DNA of 64,000 bases from CAYFLR01 sp964343805 (GCA_964343805.1 CAYFLR010000002.1:1-64000); one strand, 5' to 3'; counted from the first letter of the stretch, positions 24,633-34,398 are shown. Notes: generated by a model from the sequence alone, not told the origin. Program-made: numbers and translations.

Positions 24633-26399
24633 TTATCGTCTAGAGAAAGATCGAAGGTACTTTTGATAGAGATCCCATAACTTATCAGTGGGATTTAGGA
24701 GATCTCTTCTGCGGTAGTAAGGGGCTCTATCGGCTCTTCGTTGGGAAAGAAATCCAATTACAGATCCTGAAAACAGCTCTAGGTGAAGCATGCATTGAGG
24801 GTTGTTGATCATCTTTCCCATGGTGGCGATATGCTGTCCGGCTTCCACCGTGTCACCAACTTTTAATCCTCCAGGAAGTCCGCGAGGATTAACTTCTCCG
24901 TATCTTGCGATATAACCTGGGTGCTTAACAATCAGTTGATGAGTTCCTGCATAGAAATTTCTATAAGCAGTAATGACTCCATCTGTAATGGCGTAGATTT
25001 TTGTATTGCAAGTGGCACCGGCTTGATAAAAGCGCCCGCCATACATGTCGATGCCAGCATGTTTTCGAGCTCCTCTTTCTCTTCGAGCTCCAAATTTACG
25101 GTAGGATTCTTTGAAAGAGGGCATGCCTGTTCGCTGAACGGGAAAAACTTGGGTTCCAATGACATCTATAGAAGCTTGCTTAGGCTCCTTGGTTTCGGAG
25201 ATTATCTTTTTAATGCGATCAAACAATTCTTGGCTAACTTCATCGCCATTTACTGAAAAACCGAGGTGGGCTTGAACTCGTTTTACTTCTCGAGCGGTTC
25301 CTGATCCATAATAACCATCTGCTCTTTTAATGTTAAATCCCATGAGTTGCAGATGTTTTTGAAGTTCTTTAACCAGGCTTTTTTTACCCGGACGCCCTTT
25401 TCTCGGGAACCCGTCATAGAGTTTTAAAAAGGCTTCTGACTTGACTAAATTAGCGGTGGTTTCTGAATTCTGTGGTGAAGGGGTTACTTCTTCGGTGATG
25501 GCTTCCTCATCCTTTCCTTCGCTGCTATTGGATCCGATTTTTTCTTCAGCTTCACTTTCAAAGCTGACATCAGCTTCAAATATTCCCATTAGGTTTTCTG
25601 AATTAAAAAAGCTTATCCATTTTAAAAAGGTATTACTCTTACCTAAATATTCATGTCTCTCTGTTAAGTCTTTACCGGGAATAGGATTATCTGGGTTAGA
25701 TTGAAGGACAAAATAATCTTTCAAATCATTTAGTGTCTGGGTCATGCCGTAGGTTTTAATTAAGAATTCTTGTTTGTTCTGAACCATGGTGTAGTCTTCA
25801 TCAGAGAAAAAGGTTTGAGCCATGGCATTAAACAGGTTCACTCTCTCATTTTCAATAATATCTTCATCTACCAGTTCAAGATGGAATAGTTTCGCTTCTA
25901 GAAGATCTCCTTGAGTGGAGGCTCTTAACTTTGCCAAGAAAACGGCAAGCATATCATTTGAATCAGGCAGAAAACGGTAGAGGGTTTCTCTTGGTTGAGT
26001 TAGAGCAAGATAGATGTCTCTCATCTCACGGCTTTCAAGTTCAAGCAGATTGAGTAAGAAAGATGGGTCTCCTGCCTCAGCCTTTTCAAAGGCTTGTTCC
26101 ATATCTTCTATTCTGATCAACTGGCTATCGATGTATCTGGATATTTGATTAACCACTTCATCGGTAAAGTAAAAGGCTGTGAGATCAAATTCCTCTTCCT
26201 CAGTTGGAGTTGTAAACCAGGTGGATAGGTTCTTTAAATGGGAAAATTCTCCATCTAGTTGATCAGCTTCTTCCATGCTGTAAAAGGATTTAGTTGCTGT
26301 CCCTTCATCAGTGTCATTGTTATGGCAAGCAGAAAAGATAAACAGCAGGGTTAGGGTGAGAGAGAAGAGAATGGGTCGTAATTTCATAGTGTTATCCAT
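24633..26399 (-). CDS. M23/LytM-like lipoprotein with peptidoglycan-binding domain
   Basis: 588 residues (a second ATG four codons in, 26387, is equally possible; neither has a strong SD). Lipobox FIFSAC. Residues about 30-330 are helical and acidic, unassigned. About 335-395 is a PG_binding_1 domain (LVKELQKHLQLMGFNIKRADGYYGSGTAREVKRVQ). About 410-560 is an M23 domain with zinc ligands in KHAGIDMYGG and the His of MLHLELF. Active enzymes carry two more His, in Y-x-H-L and in the H-L-H motif; here these read YGEV and MLH. It therefore keeps the metal site but appears to lack the usual general-base His residues. It may be a regulator or use altered chemistry. Confidence 0.8.
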   Translation of the reverse strand: MDNTMKLRPILFSLTLTLLFIFSACHNNDTDEGTATKSFYSMEEADQLDGEFSHLKNLSTWFTTPTEEEEFDLTAFYFTDEVVNQISRYIDSQLIRIEDMEQAFEKAEAGDPSFLLNLLELESREMRDIYLALTQPRETLYRFLPDSNDMLAVFLAKLRASTQGDLLEAKLFHLELVDEDIIENERVNLFNAMAQTFFSDEDYTMVQNKQEFLIKTYGMTQTLNDLKDYFVLQSNPDNPIPGKDLTERHEYLGKSNTFLKWISFFNSENLMGIFEADVSFESEAEEKIGSNSSEGKDEEAITEEVTPSPQNSETTANLVKSEAFLKLYDGFPRKGRPGKKSLVKELQKHLQLMGFNIKRADGYYGSGTAREVKRVQAHLGFSVNGDEVSQELFDRIKKIISETKEPKQASIDVIGTQVFPVQRTGMPSFKESYRKFGARRERGARKHAGIDMYGGRFYQAGATCNTKIYAITDGVITAYRNFYAGTHQLIVKHPGYIARYGEVNPRGLPGGLKVGDTVEAGQHIATMGKMINNPQCMLHLELFSGSVIGFLSQRRADRAPYYRRRDLLNPTDKLWDLYQKYLRSFSRR

Positions 26400-26591
26400 A
26401 GTTCAATTTTATACACATGCACTCAAATTACTTATCGGTTTATTTGCTGAATTATTAAGGTAAATAAGTTTTAGAGGAGTCTTATTGGATATAAAATATA
26501 CAAAAAAATATATATAAAAATATTTATAAAAATAAAATGCTGAAATATCAATTGATTAAAAAAATCTGATATACTAAATAAAAAAAATATA

Positions 26592-26621
26592 TTGATCTTA
26601 TACCTCGAGATTTGTTATAAT
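26592..26621 (+). promoter_or_regulatory. Putative sigma-70 promoter for the VWA lipoprotein gene
   Basis: TTGATC (26592-26597), 18 bases, TATAAT (26616-26621), 42 bases before the ATG. The whole 26400-26663 interval is very A+T-rich and holds no gene. Confidence 0.45.
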
Positions 26622-26663
26622 GAAAATAGGTGAAAGAGAGAATGAGCAATTAAGGAGTAGAAA

Positions 26664-28310
26664 ATGAAAGATATGATCCTAGCCACGATAGTCGTAGCAG
26701 TATTGGTTATGAATTTAGCTGCCTGTGGAATGGTTAATTTAAAACCTTCAGCCCAAGATGAACAAGGTAAGGTGGAAAGAAAGTCAAGCCCCATACTGAG
26801 TTCAGGTAAAAAAGAGAAGGAAACCGGTAATCAAAAGGGGCCAGATATGGGGCAAACAACCAATGATGCGGCACCGGCCCCACTTGGTAAACCAGAAAAA
26901 TCTGGTTACCCTAAGATTTCAGCAAAAGGTGAAGAGCAAGCTGTGCCTTCCATGCAGCAAGTGAAAGAATGGGTAGAGGTTTCTCCCGAAAAGGAAAACT
27001 TATCTACTTTTTCCATTGATGTGGATACCGGTTCCTATACTTATAGCCGACAAACAATTAATAGTGGAATGCTGCCTGTGCCAGACAGTGTACGCATTGA
27101 AGAGTTTATTAACTACTTTGAATATGAGTATACTGCTCCCACGGGAGATGAGCCTTTTGCTGTGGATATGGAATTAACCCCGGCACCGAAAGAAGATCTT
27201 CATTATTTAAGAGTTGGTATTCAGGGTCGCAAACCAGAGGAAGCTGATCTAGGAAAAGCACGAAACCTGGTTTTTCTTATTGATGTCTCTGGGTCAATGA
27301 ATGTGAATGATGGGATGGAAATGGTGAGAAATAGTATCCTTCTTTTGATCCCAGAATTAACCGAACAAGATAGCGTAGCTTTGGTGACTTATGCCTCATC
27401 AACCGAGGTCTTATTTCCTTCAACTCCCATGAATAGTGAAAATCGAAAAGTGCTCATGAAAGTAGTAGAAAATTTGCGCGCCAATGGTGGAACTAACATG
27501 GGTTCGGGTATGAAACTTGCCTATGATGAAGCTTTAAAAGCTCATAGTAATAAAAAGTCGAGTCGAGTGATTGTATGCAGTGATGGAGATGCTAATATTG
27601 GAATGGTTTCTCATGAGGATATCTTAAAAGAGATCGCTGGCTATGAAGAGGAAGGCATCTTTATGACCACTCTCGGATTTGGGAGAGGAAACTATCAAGA
27701 TGAAATGATGGAGCAGCTAGCGAATAAAGGAAATGGTAACTACTATTTTATTGATTCGATCCCTGAGGCTAGAAGAGTATTAAAACAAAAAATGCACGGG
27801 ACCTTTGATGTGATCGCCAAAGATGTGAAGCTGCAGATGGAGTTTGATCCAGCTATGGTGGAATCCTACAAATTGGTGGGGTATGACAACCGTGTACTCG
27901 ATAACCAAGATTTTGAAGATGATACCAAAGATGCTGGTGAAATAGGTCTTGGTCATCAGGTGACAGCTATCTATGCTTTAAAATTAAAAACAGGATTTGA
28001 GGACAAAAAGATTAAACTGGCGATTCGCTATAAGAAACCTGATGAGAGTGAGTCCACTTTAAAAACCTTCTCTCTAGCTGGAAGTGAGGTCAATACTTCC
28101 ATGGCAGATTCCTCCAGATCCTTTCAATTTGCATGGAATGTGGCTTTATTTGCCATGAAGCTCCAGCAAAATCCTCTTGCCGAAGATGTTACTTGGGAGG
28201 CAATTCATCAAGGTCTAGAAATAAATGGCAATGACCAATTAAAGGAACAGTTAGCAGTACTTGATCTCATAGAGCAGGTACAAAAAATAGAACCCCTATT
28301 GGTAAAATAG
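26664..28310 (+). CDS. YfbK-like von Willebrand factor A lipoprotein
   Basis: 548 residues. Lipobox NLAACG (Cys21), then a low-complexity linker to about 95. N-terminal YfbK-type domain at LSTFSIDVDTGSYTYSRQTI. VWA domain about 190-380 with an intact MIDAS: DVSGSM, conserved Thr in GGTNMGSG, Asp in CSDGDANIG. The C-terminal region (VIAKDVKLQMEFDPA onward) matches the DUF3520-like end of the family. Role unknown in detail; binds a divalent metal and protein partners at the envelope. AGGAG precedes the ATG. A hairpin follows the stop. Confidence 0.85.
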   Translation: MKDMILATIVVAVLVMNLAACGMVNLKPSAQDEQGKVERKSSPILSSGKKEKETGNQKGPDMGQTTNDAAPAPLGKPEKSGYPKISAKGEEQAVPSMQQVKEWVEVSPEKENLSTFSIDVDTGSYTYSRQTINSGMLPVPDSVRIEEFINYFEYEYTAPTGDEPFAVDMELTPAPKEDLHYLRVGIQGRKPEEADLGKARNLVFLIDVSGSMNVNDGMEMVRNSILLLIPELTEQDSVALVTYASSTEVLFPSTPMNSENRKVLMKVVENLRANGGTNMGSGMKLAYDEALKAHSNKKSSRVIVCSDGDANIGMVSHEDILKEIAGYEEEGIFMTTLGFGRGNYQDEMMEQLANKGNGNYYFIDSIPEARRVLKQKMHGTFDVIAKDVKLQMEFDPAMVESYKLVGYDNRVLDNQDFEDDTKDAGEIGLGHQVTAIYALKLKTGFEDKKIKLAIRYKKPDESESTLKTFSLAGSEVNTSMADSSRSFQFAWNVALFAMKLQQNPLAEDVTWEAIHQGLEINGNDQLKEQLAVLDLIEQVQKIEPLLVK

Positions 28311-28321
28311 TTTCACTATCG

Positions 28322-28360
28322 GTGGAGAGATGGTTGCATTATGAAACCATCTCTCTCCTC
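28322..28360 (+). terminator. Hairpin after the VWA gene
   Basis: GGAGAGATGGTT pairs with AACCATCTCTCTCC (one-base offset) around a short loop, just after the stop codon. The downstream tract is mixed T/C, so termination strength is uncertain. Confidence 0.55.
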
Positions 28361-28458
28361 TCTCCTTATTCTAACTAACCTGATTTACAATGATTTTTGT
28401 TGGCACATGATTTGCATTTCTAATCTCTTAAATTCGAACTGAATTAAGGAGAAAGATC

Positions 28459-30324
28459 ATGCAACTAAGCCAATACCCCAACCAGAGAGGAAGTTCCTCT
28501 TTTTATCAGCTTAAGAAATTTTTTAATTTTTTTGCCATCCTGTTCAATATTATAAAGGAAATGGTAACCACCTTTGCGAAGCAGCTGTCCCGTTCTCTCA
28601 CCGATTGCTTAGAAATGGATTCCCTTCTTCCTTTAAAGGAATTTCCCTCCAACTTACTTTTTGAAATGGGGTTAAGAGTTGTGGGTGCCAAATTGACCAC
28701 CGCTTATGATTTTGCTAGTCAGCATCCTAAAGAAACTCAAAATAGGTTGCTCAAGTCTATTATGGAAACCAATAAAGACACTGAATTTGGTAAAAAGTTT
28801 AATTTTTCCAAGGTCACTGACCAGGATAGTTTTCAATCCATGGTGCCACCTCAGAGTTACGAATCACTATCTCCTTTTATTGATAGGCATCTTCAAGGGG
28901 GCCGCAACCAGTTAATTAAAGAGAATCCGATTTCCTATGCAACTACCAGCGGCACCACCGGTAAACCTAAATTTATACCCATTACCGATGAAGCTCAAAA
29001 GAATTCTCATCAAGCTATTTCCCGCATGTGGTCCTATGCTCTGTGTTCTCATGTTCCTGCAGCCATTGAGGGGAAGATACTTCCGATTGTATCTCCTGCA
29101 GTAGAGGGCTATGCTCCTGATGGTACGCCAGTGGGTTCAACTTCTGGACAGCTACTTAAAGGGATCGGTAAGCTCTTTCAACATAAATACGCAGTTCCTT
29201 ATGAAGTCTTTGAAATCGAGGATTACTCGGCTCGCTACTATGCCATTTTGCTTCTAGGAATGACTCAAAATGTGACTCTGCTTTCAACTGCAAACCCTTC
29301 CACTCTAAGTCTTTTAGCCCAAAAGGCCAATGAATGGAAAGATATGCTTTTAAACGATATAGAAAAGGGGACCTTGAGTTCCGAGTTTTCTTTTCCTGCT
29401 GACATTAGAGAATTGATTGAAGAGCAACTGACTCCCAATCCGCATTGGGCCAATGAATTAAGACAGTCTATTTTATTAGACCCTGAAGAGATGCTCAGAC
29501 CCATGGCTTTTTGGCCTAACCTTCAATTGGTGGCCTGTTGGACAGGAGGGAATTCCGGGATCTTTATTGAAGAGATGAAATCCTGGTACGGACACCTAAG
29601 GGTCTGGGATCTGGGTTATCTTGCCTCTGAATTAAGAGGGTCTATGCCCCTTTGGGAAGGTGAGAGCGGGGGAGCTCTAACCATTACCGAGAACTATTTT
29701 GAGTTTGTCAAAGTGGAAGATATAGAAAAATCCAACCCTCAATTTTTAGGTGTGGATGAAGTAATTCTTGGTGAGAGATATTACATTTTTGTAACCACCA
29801 AAGCCGGGCTTTATCGATACAATATTAATGATATTGTTGAAGTGAATGGCTTTTGCAATAACACTCCAGTCATTACATTTATCCAAAAAGGAAAAGGTGT
29901 TACTAACATAACTGGAGAAAAACTATATGAAGAGCAACTGTTAATGGCTGTCAAAGAGGCTTCTCAGCTGACAGGGGCTCAAGTTAAGTTTTTTATGGCC
30001 TTAGCCAGTGTCTCAAAATCAACTTATGAACTCTATACTGAGTTTATTGATGATTCTGTTCATGCAGATAGGGCCAGCGAATTTGTGGAAGTGGTAGATC
30101 AACTTTTAAGTCAAATGAATGTGGAATATAAAAGTAAAAGAAACTCTCTCCGTCTAAAACCCATGGAAATGGTGATGTTGGATAAGGATTCCTTCGAGTC
30201 TTTTAAGCGATTTCGAATCAAACAGGGTATCCGAGAAGCTCAAATTAAAAGTGTCTGTCTGACTCAAGATGAGAAATTAGTGCAAATGCTTCCCATCTTG
30301 TCTCCTCTCAAAGTTGCCGTATAA
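28459..30324 (+). CDS. GH3-family acyl-adenylate/amide-forming enzyme
   Basis: 621 residues; AAGGAG lies before the ATG. An ANL-type fold of the GH3 (auxin-responsive) kind. The P-loop is YATTSGTTGKPKFIPIT; YGHLRVWDLGYLASELRGSMP contains the adenylate-binding region; AGLYRYNINDIVEV is the family's conserved block; ITGEKLYEEQL leads to the C-terminal domain. In plants GH3 enzymes join amino acids to jasmonate or auxin; bacterial members are largely uncharacterised. The first 45 residues are an extra hydrophobic/basic stretch (FFNFFAILFNIIKEMV) that could attach it to a membrane. Confidence 0.85.
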   Translation: MQLSQYPNQRGSSSFYQLKKFFNFFAILFNIIKEMVTTFAKQLSRSLTDCLEMDSLLPLKEFPSNLLFEMGLRVVGAKLTTAYDFASQHPKETQNRLLKSIMETNKDTEFGKKFNFSKVTDQDSFQSMVPPQSYESLSPFIDRHLQGGRNQLIKENPISYATTSGTTGKPKFIPITDEAQKNSHQAISRMWSYALCSHVPAAIEGKILPIVSPAVEGYAPDGTPVGSTSGQLLKGIGKLFQHKYAVPYEVFEIEDYSARYYAILLLGMTQNVTLLSTANPSTLSLLAQKANEWKDMLLNDIEKGTLSSEFSFPADIRELIEEQLTPNPHWANELRQSILLDPEEMLRPMAFWPNLQLVACWTGGNSGIFIEEMKSWYGHLRVWDLGYLASELRGSMPLWEGESGGALTITENYFEFVKVEDIEKSNPQFLGVDEVILGERYYIFVTTKAGLYRYNINDIVEVNGFCNNTPVITFIQKGKGVTNITGEKLYEEQLLMAVKEASQLTGAQVKFFMALASVSKSTYELYTEFIDDSVHADRASEFVEVVDQLLSQMNVEYKSKRNSLRLKPMEMVMLDKDSFESFKRFRIKQGIREAQIKSVCLTQDEKLVQMLPILSPLKVAV

Positions 30325-30362
30325 AAAGCTGAATGAATCGGCTGAGGTATCGGACCTTGGTC

Positions 30363-30389
30363 GATTTTTCATGAAAAATCTGGCCAGAT
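30363..30389. repeat. Two abutting palindromes after the GH3 gene
   Basis: GATTTTTCATGAAAAATC (30363-30380) is a perfect palindrome and overlaps ATCTGGCCAGAT (30378-30389), also perfect. It may be a weak terminator or a protein-binding site; the function is not shown. Confidence 0.4.
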
Positions 30390-30451
30390 CATTTAAAATA
30401 ATAGCACACATCTTTAATGAGTTTCCAACTTAGGGGAAAAGGATTGGTTCT

Positions 30452-31501
30452 ATGAGTAAAAAGAAATGGTGGAGTTTTTTGATCGTATTTTTAACTTTTG
30501 TTAGTTTGCATATTGTCGTTCACGGTAACCCTGATGAAGAGTGGCCAGATTTAGAAGAAACAAAGCCGGTGCCAGAAGAAAACTGGGAGAGCGAATATCC
30601 TGATGGGGAACACATCAATTCTCCAGCTACTAAAACAACTGGTTTTAAAATTTGTTTTGTAGGAGATATAGGAACCGGAAAAGCGGATCAGTACCGAGTG
30701 GCCAAAGCAATAGCCAATGAAAGGTGTGATCAGGTGAGAGTGGTGGGAGATTTGGTTTATGAATTTGGAATCTTCTCATCTATTGACCCGCAATTAAGGT
30801 CTAAATTCTTTAAACCATATAAACCGGTTTTTAAACAGGGGATCCCACTCTTTCTTGTTTTAGGCAATCATGACTACTTTGGTAAGCCAGATGCCTTTAT
30901 CACCATGGCTAAAAATAAAGATCAGGTGGTGATGCCGTCCCGTTATTTTAGTGAATTGCATGGAGATGTATGCTTTTTTGGTCTTGATACTACCCCATTT
31001 GATAAAGAGAGAGAAACCGCTTTAAATCAATGGGATTGGTTTAAAGAAGAGCGTGACAGGGTTAAAGATGACTGTGCGTTTTCTATTTTATGGGCTCATC
31101 ATCCCTATCGGAGTGCTGGTAAGCATGGTCATGCCACTGGTATGATGAAAGAGTTTTATGATCAAGAGGTCATAGGTAAACTTGACCTTATTGTAGCGGG
31201 TCACGATCATAACCTTTCAGATGAAGGAGAGTGGGGGGGGACCCGCATGTTGGTGAGTGGATCGGGTGCCAAGTTGAGAGAAGTATCTGGAGAGGTAGCT
31301 GATGGTAATTGGGCCGCTTCAGATTTGGGGTTTGTTTCTATGGTATTGAATCAAGAAGAAGAGGGTATTGTGGCCCATTATAAATTCATTCTGGTTCATC
31401 CCATTAAGCATTCTAAATGGAAGTTTTGGAAGTGGTTTAAAAGTTATTATCGCACTGAGGTTGCCTGGGAAGGCTCTATCGAAGGTCGGGGTATTCGTTA
31501 A
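30452..31501 (+). CDS. Secreted metallophosphoesterase (purple acid phosphatase-like)
   Basis: 349 residues. Signal peptide or anchor about 6-25. Calcineurin-type metal motifs in order: FVGDIGTG, VVGDLVYE, VLGNHDYFG, WAHHPYRS, VAGHDHNLS. All five are present, so it should be a catalytically competent dimetal phosphatase acting outside the cytoplasm. An acidic, Pro-rich linker (about 27-65) separates the signal from the enzyme. Substrate unknown. Convergent with the next gene. Confidence 0.88.
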   Translation: MSKKKWWSFLIVFLTFVSLHIVVHGNPDEEWPDLEETKPVPEENWESEYPDGEHINSPATKTTGFKICFVGDIGTGKADQYRVAKAIANERCDQVRVVGDLVYEFGIFSSIDPQLRSKFFKPYKPVFKQGIPLFLVLGNHDYFGKPDAFITMAKNKDQVVMPSRYFSELHGDVCFFGLDTTPFDKERETALNQWDWFKEERDRVKDDCAFSILWAHHPYRSAGKHGHATGMMKEFYDQEVIGKLDLIVAGHDHNLSDEGEWGGTRMLVSGSGAKLREVSGEVADGNWAASDLGFVSMVLNQEEEGIVAHYKFILVHPIKHSKWKFWKWFKSYYRTEVAWEGSIEGRGIR

Positions 31502-31508
31502 TCCGAGC

Positions 31509-32114
31509 TTAATAAAAAGGTCTTTGCTCAGGAGTGGCACACTCACCACGTCGTTGGCAGCTAATAAGTTTATTTCTTAAACTTTTCACTTCATCCAAGG
31601 AGAGACCAAGATTCATATCAAACCCACAGGATTTTCCGCCCTCTTGAGAGATGGTTAAATATTGGGGATCATCCATGAATTGTTCTCTGCTGAATTCATG
31701 GAGACGATCATCTCCTTCAAAAATATGATTCACTTTATGTCCATCACGAATGGCATGCTTAAAACGATTGAGTTGCCTTTGAGCTTTTCTCTGGGCCTTG
31801 TTAAGATTCCGCCAGCACTTGACTTCGGCGATAACTATGGCTTTTTGGGTGAAGCGATCAAAAACTACCACATCCAGCTCTCCCAATGTCCATGAATGAT
31901 TTTCATAAACAATTCCAGTGACCACTTCATAATCATCATGGTCATACACTTCTTCCATCCTGAGTTGGGCTACTTGCTCACAGATAGTACCAAACACAGT
32001 GTAATCATTAGGAATTGATTTGAGAGTGTCGAAATCATCTTCTAATTGTTGTGGGGTAGAGAGTGCAATGGTGGAATAACTTAGAAAAAAGAAGGCAGTG
32101 AGAAACTTAGTCAT
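31509..32114 (-). CDS. Exported protein with PD-(D/E)XK nuclease-like core
   Basis: About 201 residues from ATG 32114, which has AAGGAG 6-7 bases before it; an earlier in-frame start at 32138 lies upstream of that SD. Signal peptide about 1-18 (ending STIALS). The core reads GELDVVVFDRFTQKAIVIAEVKCW followed by a basic helix with Gln (KAQRQLNRFK): Asp, then Glu-x-Lys with the expected spacing for a PD-(D/E)XK metal site (read here as separate pieces). Restriction-like and resolvase-like nucleases use this fold in the cytoplasm; an exported one is unusual. Two Cys pairs in the C-terminus. Nuclease activity is inferred. Confidence 0.6.
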   Translation of the reverse strand: MTKFLTAFFFLSYSTIALSTPQQLEDDFDTLKSIPNDYTVFGTICEQVAQLRMEEVYDHDDYEVVTGIVYENHSWTLGELDVVVFDRFTQKAIVIAEVKCWRNLNKAQRKAQRQLNRFKHAIRDGHKVNHIFEGDDRLHEFSREQFMDDPQYLTISQEGGKSCGFDMNLGLSLDEVKSLRNKLISCQRRGECATPEQRPFY

Positions 32115-32294
32115 GTTTAACTCCTTGTAGTCAGGCATTATCGGTGCCCGGTAGAAACGCTAGACCCTATTACTAACTTATACAAAGGTAACTTCCATAT
32201 TTTCCGTTGATCAACGGGTAACATGATCTAGATGGAATTGCAACTTATATATTAAGAAATGTTAATAATGTTAATAAATAAATACTATAGGTGA

Positions 32295-33626
32295 TCAAAA
32301 GAATTGCTGCATGCCGAAAGAAAAACCCTTTTGTAGGGAATCTCCGAAAGCCCAGGCATAGTCAAGTCTAATCACCAACCGGGCGATCCGAGGGGAAATG
32401 AGGCGGATTCCGGTTCCACTACTGAAGGCTATAAAATCCTTTAGAGAAGAAAAGTGGGTTCCGCTTGAGGCAATATCAATAAAGAGGTTGTGCTGGAGAA
32501 CAAACCATGAATTTTTAATACTGGCCAGACGAATTTCATTATTACTACTCCAAAAAAAAGAGCCTCGAAACTGTCTATCATGAAATCCTCTTAGGGTTTC
32601 AAGACCACCGATGGCAAATTGATACTCCATGTGGTCAGAATCGGTCCACCCGGTTTTAAAGCGAGTTCCTATGTTGAAATCGAATGGAAGAATTTGGAAC
32701 AAAAGGATTTCTGCAAGAAGTTTTGTGAATGGAGGATGAGATCCAAGAAAAGTGGGTGAATGCTCCATGGATATTGAGAGGGTTTGTCCTCTTACTAAAT
32801 AATTATCATAGTCGAGCTGTCCTATATTGGTTAAGAACCGGATGGCAGAAAGTTTTCCATCGGCGGGAGGAACAAATCTATGTTGATGGTTGATATGGAG
32901 TTGTTGCTGGCTTAAATTATTTAATGAAAACTGGTCTTTTAAAAAAGTATATCCAATTCCCCATTCCAAGAGAGAGTTGTAGTTTTTTGTGAAGAACAGG
33001 TTGATTTTGGTGCGTTTGAGGTGGTAAGCGCCTTCTAAAGTACCCTCTTTAGTATAGAACTGACGGATACGGTTGACTTGCCAAATATCTCCACCCAAGG
33101 TCTGGGGGATGTTCAAAAATCTTCGATCACGATACCATATAACCCCTGAATGAGTCTCCTTTTCAGCTTGAAAGTACTCATACTGAGAACCTGCTTCTAA
33201 ATAATTTCCCATTAGGTTGATATCGTAAAGACCAAAGACTCCAAAAACCGAACCTCCTCCTCCACCCACACGAAAGATAGGTAATAGAGTCCACTTTTCT
33301 GCGATCTTCAATGTGATATTAATTTTTTCATCTGGTTGTTTGCTAATCTCTCCAGCAACCGTCCGAAATATCCTCAGGTTTTTTAATTTCCTAATACTTT
33401 CCTGCCAATTCAGTAAATTGAAAGGAGTTCCTTTTTTAATGAGAAGCTCTTGTTTGACTACTTTTTCCTGCGTTTTCTTAAGACCAACAATTTTTATTGA
33501 GAGGATGGTTTTTCCCTGGGCTTCATGGGGAGTAAGTTCTCTAGACTCTTGTCCAAATAAACTAAGGGGAATAAAAAATACCATATATGCAAGGAGGAGA
33601 AGGCTATTCACTGGTCTTATACACAT
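32295..33626 (-). CDS. Omp85/BamA-superfamily outer-membrane protein
   Basis: 443 residues. Signal peptide about 1-25. One POTRA-like domain (about 38-112: ILSIKIVGLKKTQEKVV to INITLKIAEK). A C-terminal 16-strand-type barrel contains GGLETLRGFHDRQFRG (the RGF motif of the family) and ends in aromatic QQFF as expected for barrel assembly. Role by family: protein or lipid translocation or assembly in the outer membrane. It is too short to be BamA itself (five POTRAs), so TamA-like, two-partner secretion-like or a patatin-barrel-type relative. Its start overlaps the DUF3047 gene by 23 bp. Confidence 0.8.
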   Translation of the reverse strand: MCIRPVNSLLLLAYMVFFIPLSLFGQESRELTPHEAQGKTILSIKIVGLKKTQEKVVKQELLIKKGTPFNLLNWQESIRKLKNLRIFRTVAGEISKQPDEKINITLKIAEKWTLLPIFRVGGGGGSVFGVFGLYDINLMGNYLEAGSQYEYFQAEKETHSGVIWYRDRRFLNIPQTLGGDIWQVNRIRQFYTKEGTLEGAYHLKRTKINLFFTKNYNSLLEWGIGYTFLKDQFSLNNLSQQQLHINHQHRFVPPADGKLSAIRFLTNIGQLDYDNYLVRGQTLSISMEHSPTFLGSHPPFTKLLAEILLFQILPFDFNIGTRFKTGWTDSDHMEYQFAIGGLETLRGFHDRQFRGSFFWSSNNEIRLASIKNSWFVLQHNLFIDIASSGTHFSSLKDFIAFSSGTGIRLISPRIARLVIRLDYAWAFGDSLQKGFSFGMQQFF

Positions 33627-34335
33627 GAATGTAATCCAAATAAGAAACGGCAGATTCCCCGGTATTATCCGTATCTGACATAATTGTTAGAGTCGCCTTT
33701 TTAGGGGGCTTTTTATTGAATGCTTTTATATAATCGGAGACCAAATCTGCTTCTTCTTCAATCCATTCTCCTTTTTTAGCAGCTCCCCACTGTTTAATTA
33801 TCATCATGGATCTGTTGGAATAAGGACTTCTTAGTAGGTTTTTTGATTGCTTTTTATTAGCCCAAATATAACCTAGAGCACTGTGGGGAGGATATTTCCC
33901 TAACAGCAATCGGGCTGATTCATATTTGGCAGATTCAAATATATCAGCCTTTTCCGGTTGATAGGGAAAGGAGATATAAATACGAATAGGAAAGTCGTCT
34001 CCCCTTTTAGAAGTGGCATCTCCTTTTTTGAGTACATTATCGATTTTCCATCTCCATTTAAGTTTAGGAAAATCATAAACATTAAATTCTTGATGATGGG
34101 AGATGGCGGATGCACTGCCTGTGCCATTGGCTTGTAAGAAAGTTATATTATTCATAGTACTAACTCTATAGTGAGTATGTTTTTTTATTTTGGGGAAGTA
34201 CACCGGTTGCCATTGTGACAGATTGTCAAAGCTTTCATATATAATGATATTATTGGGAACTAAATTTCCTTGGAGGATTTTAAAGTTTCCCATGAATATT
34301 ATCATAATGGTAATAAAAGCTGCAGTGTACTTCAT
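33604..34335 (-). CDS. DUF3047-like exported protein
   Basis: 243 residues. Hydrophobic signal about 5-20. The body has KLKWRWKIDNVLKKGD, RGDDFPIRIYISFPY, LGYIWANK, RSMMIIKQWG and ATLTIMSDTDNTGESAVSYLDYI, which I read as the DUF3047 family (galactose-binding-like beta sandwich). The last 23 bp overlap the start of the Omp85 gene, so the two are translationally coupled. A shared envelope role is likely, but its nature is unknown. Confidence 0.7.
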   Translation of the reverse strand: MKYTAAFITIMIIFMGNFKILQGNLVPNNIIIYESFDNLSQWQPVYFPKIKKHTHYRVSTMNNITFLQANGTGSASAISHHQEFNVYDFPKLKWRWKIDNVLKKGDATSKRGDDFPIRIYISFPYQPEKADIFESAKYESARLLLGKYPPHSALGYIWANKKQSKNLLRSPYSNRSMMIIKQWGAAKKGEWIEEEADLVSDYIKAFNKKPPKKATLTIMSDTDNTGESAVSYLDYIHVYKTSE

Positions 34336-34398
34336 CGCAAATGACTTTCTTGCTAGAAAAAGAGCAAGAAAATTTTGCTCTTTTCCTAGTATTAACTG

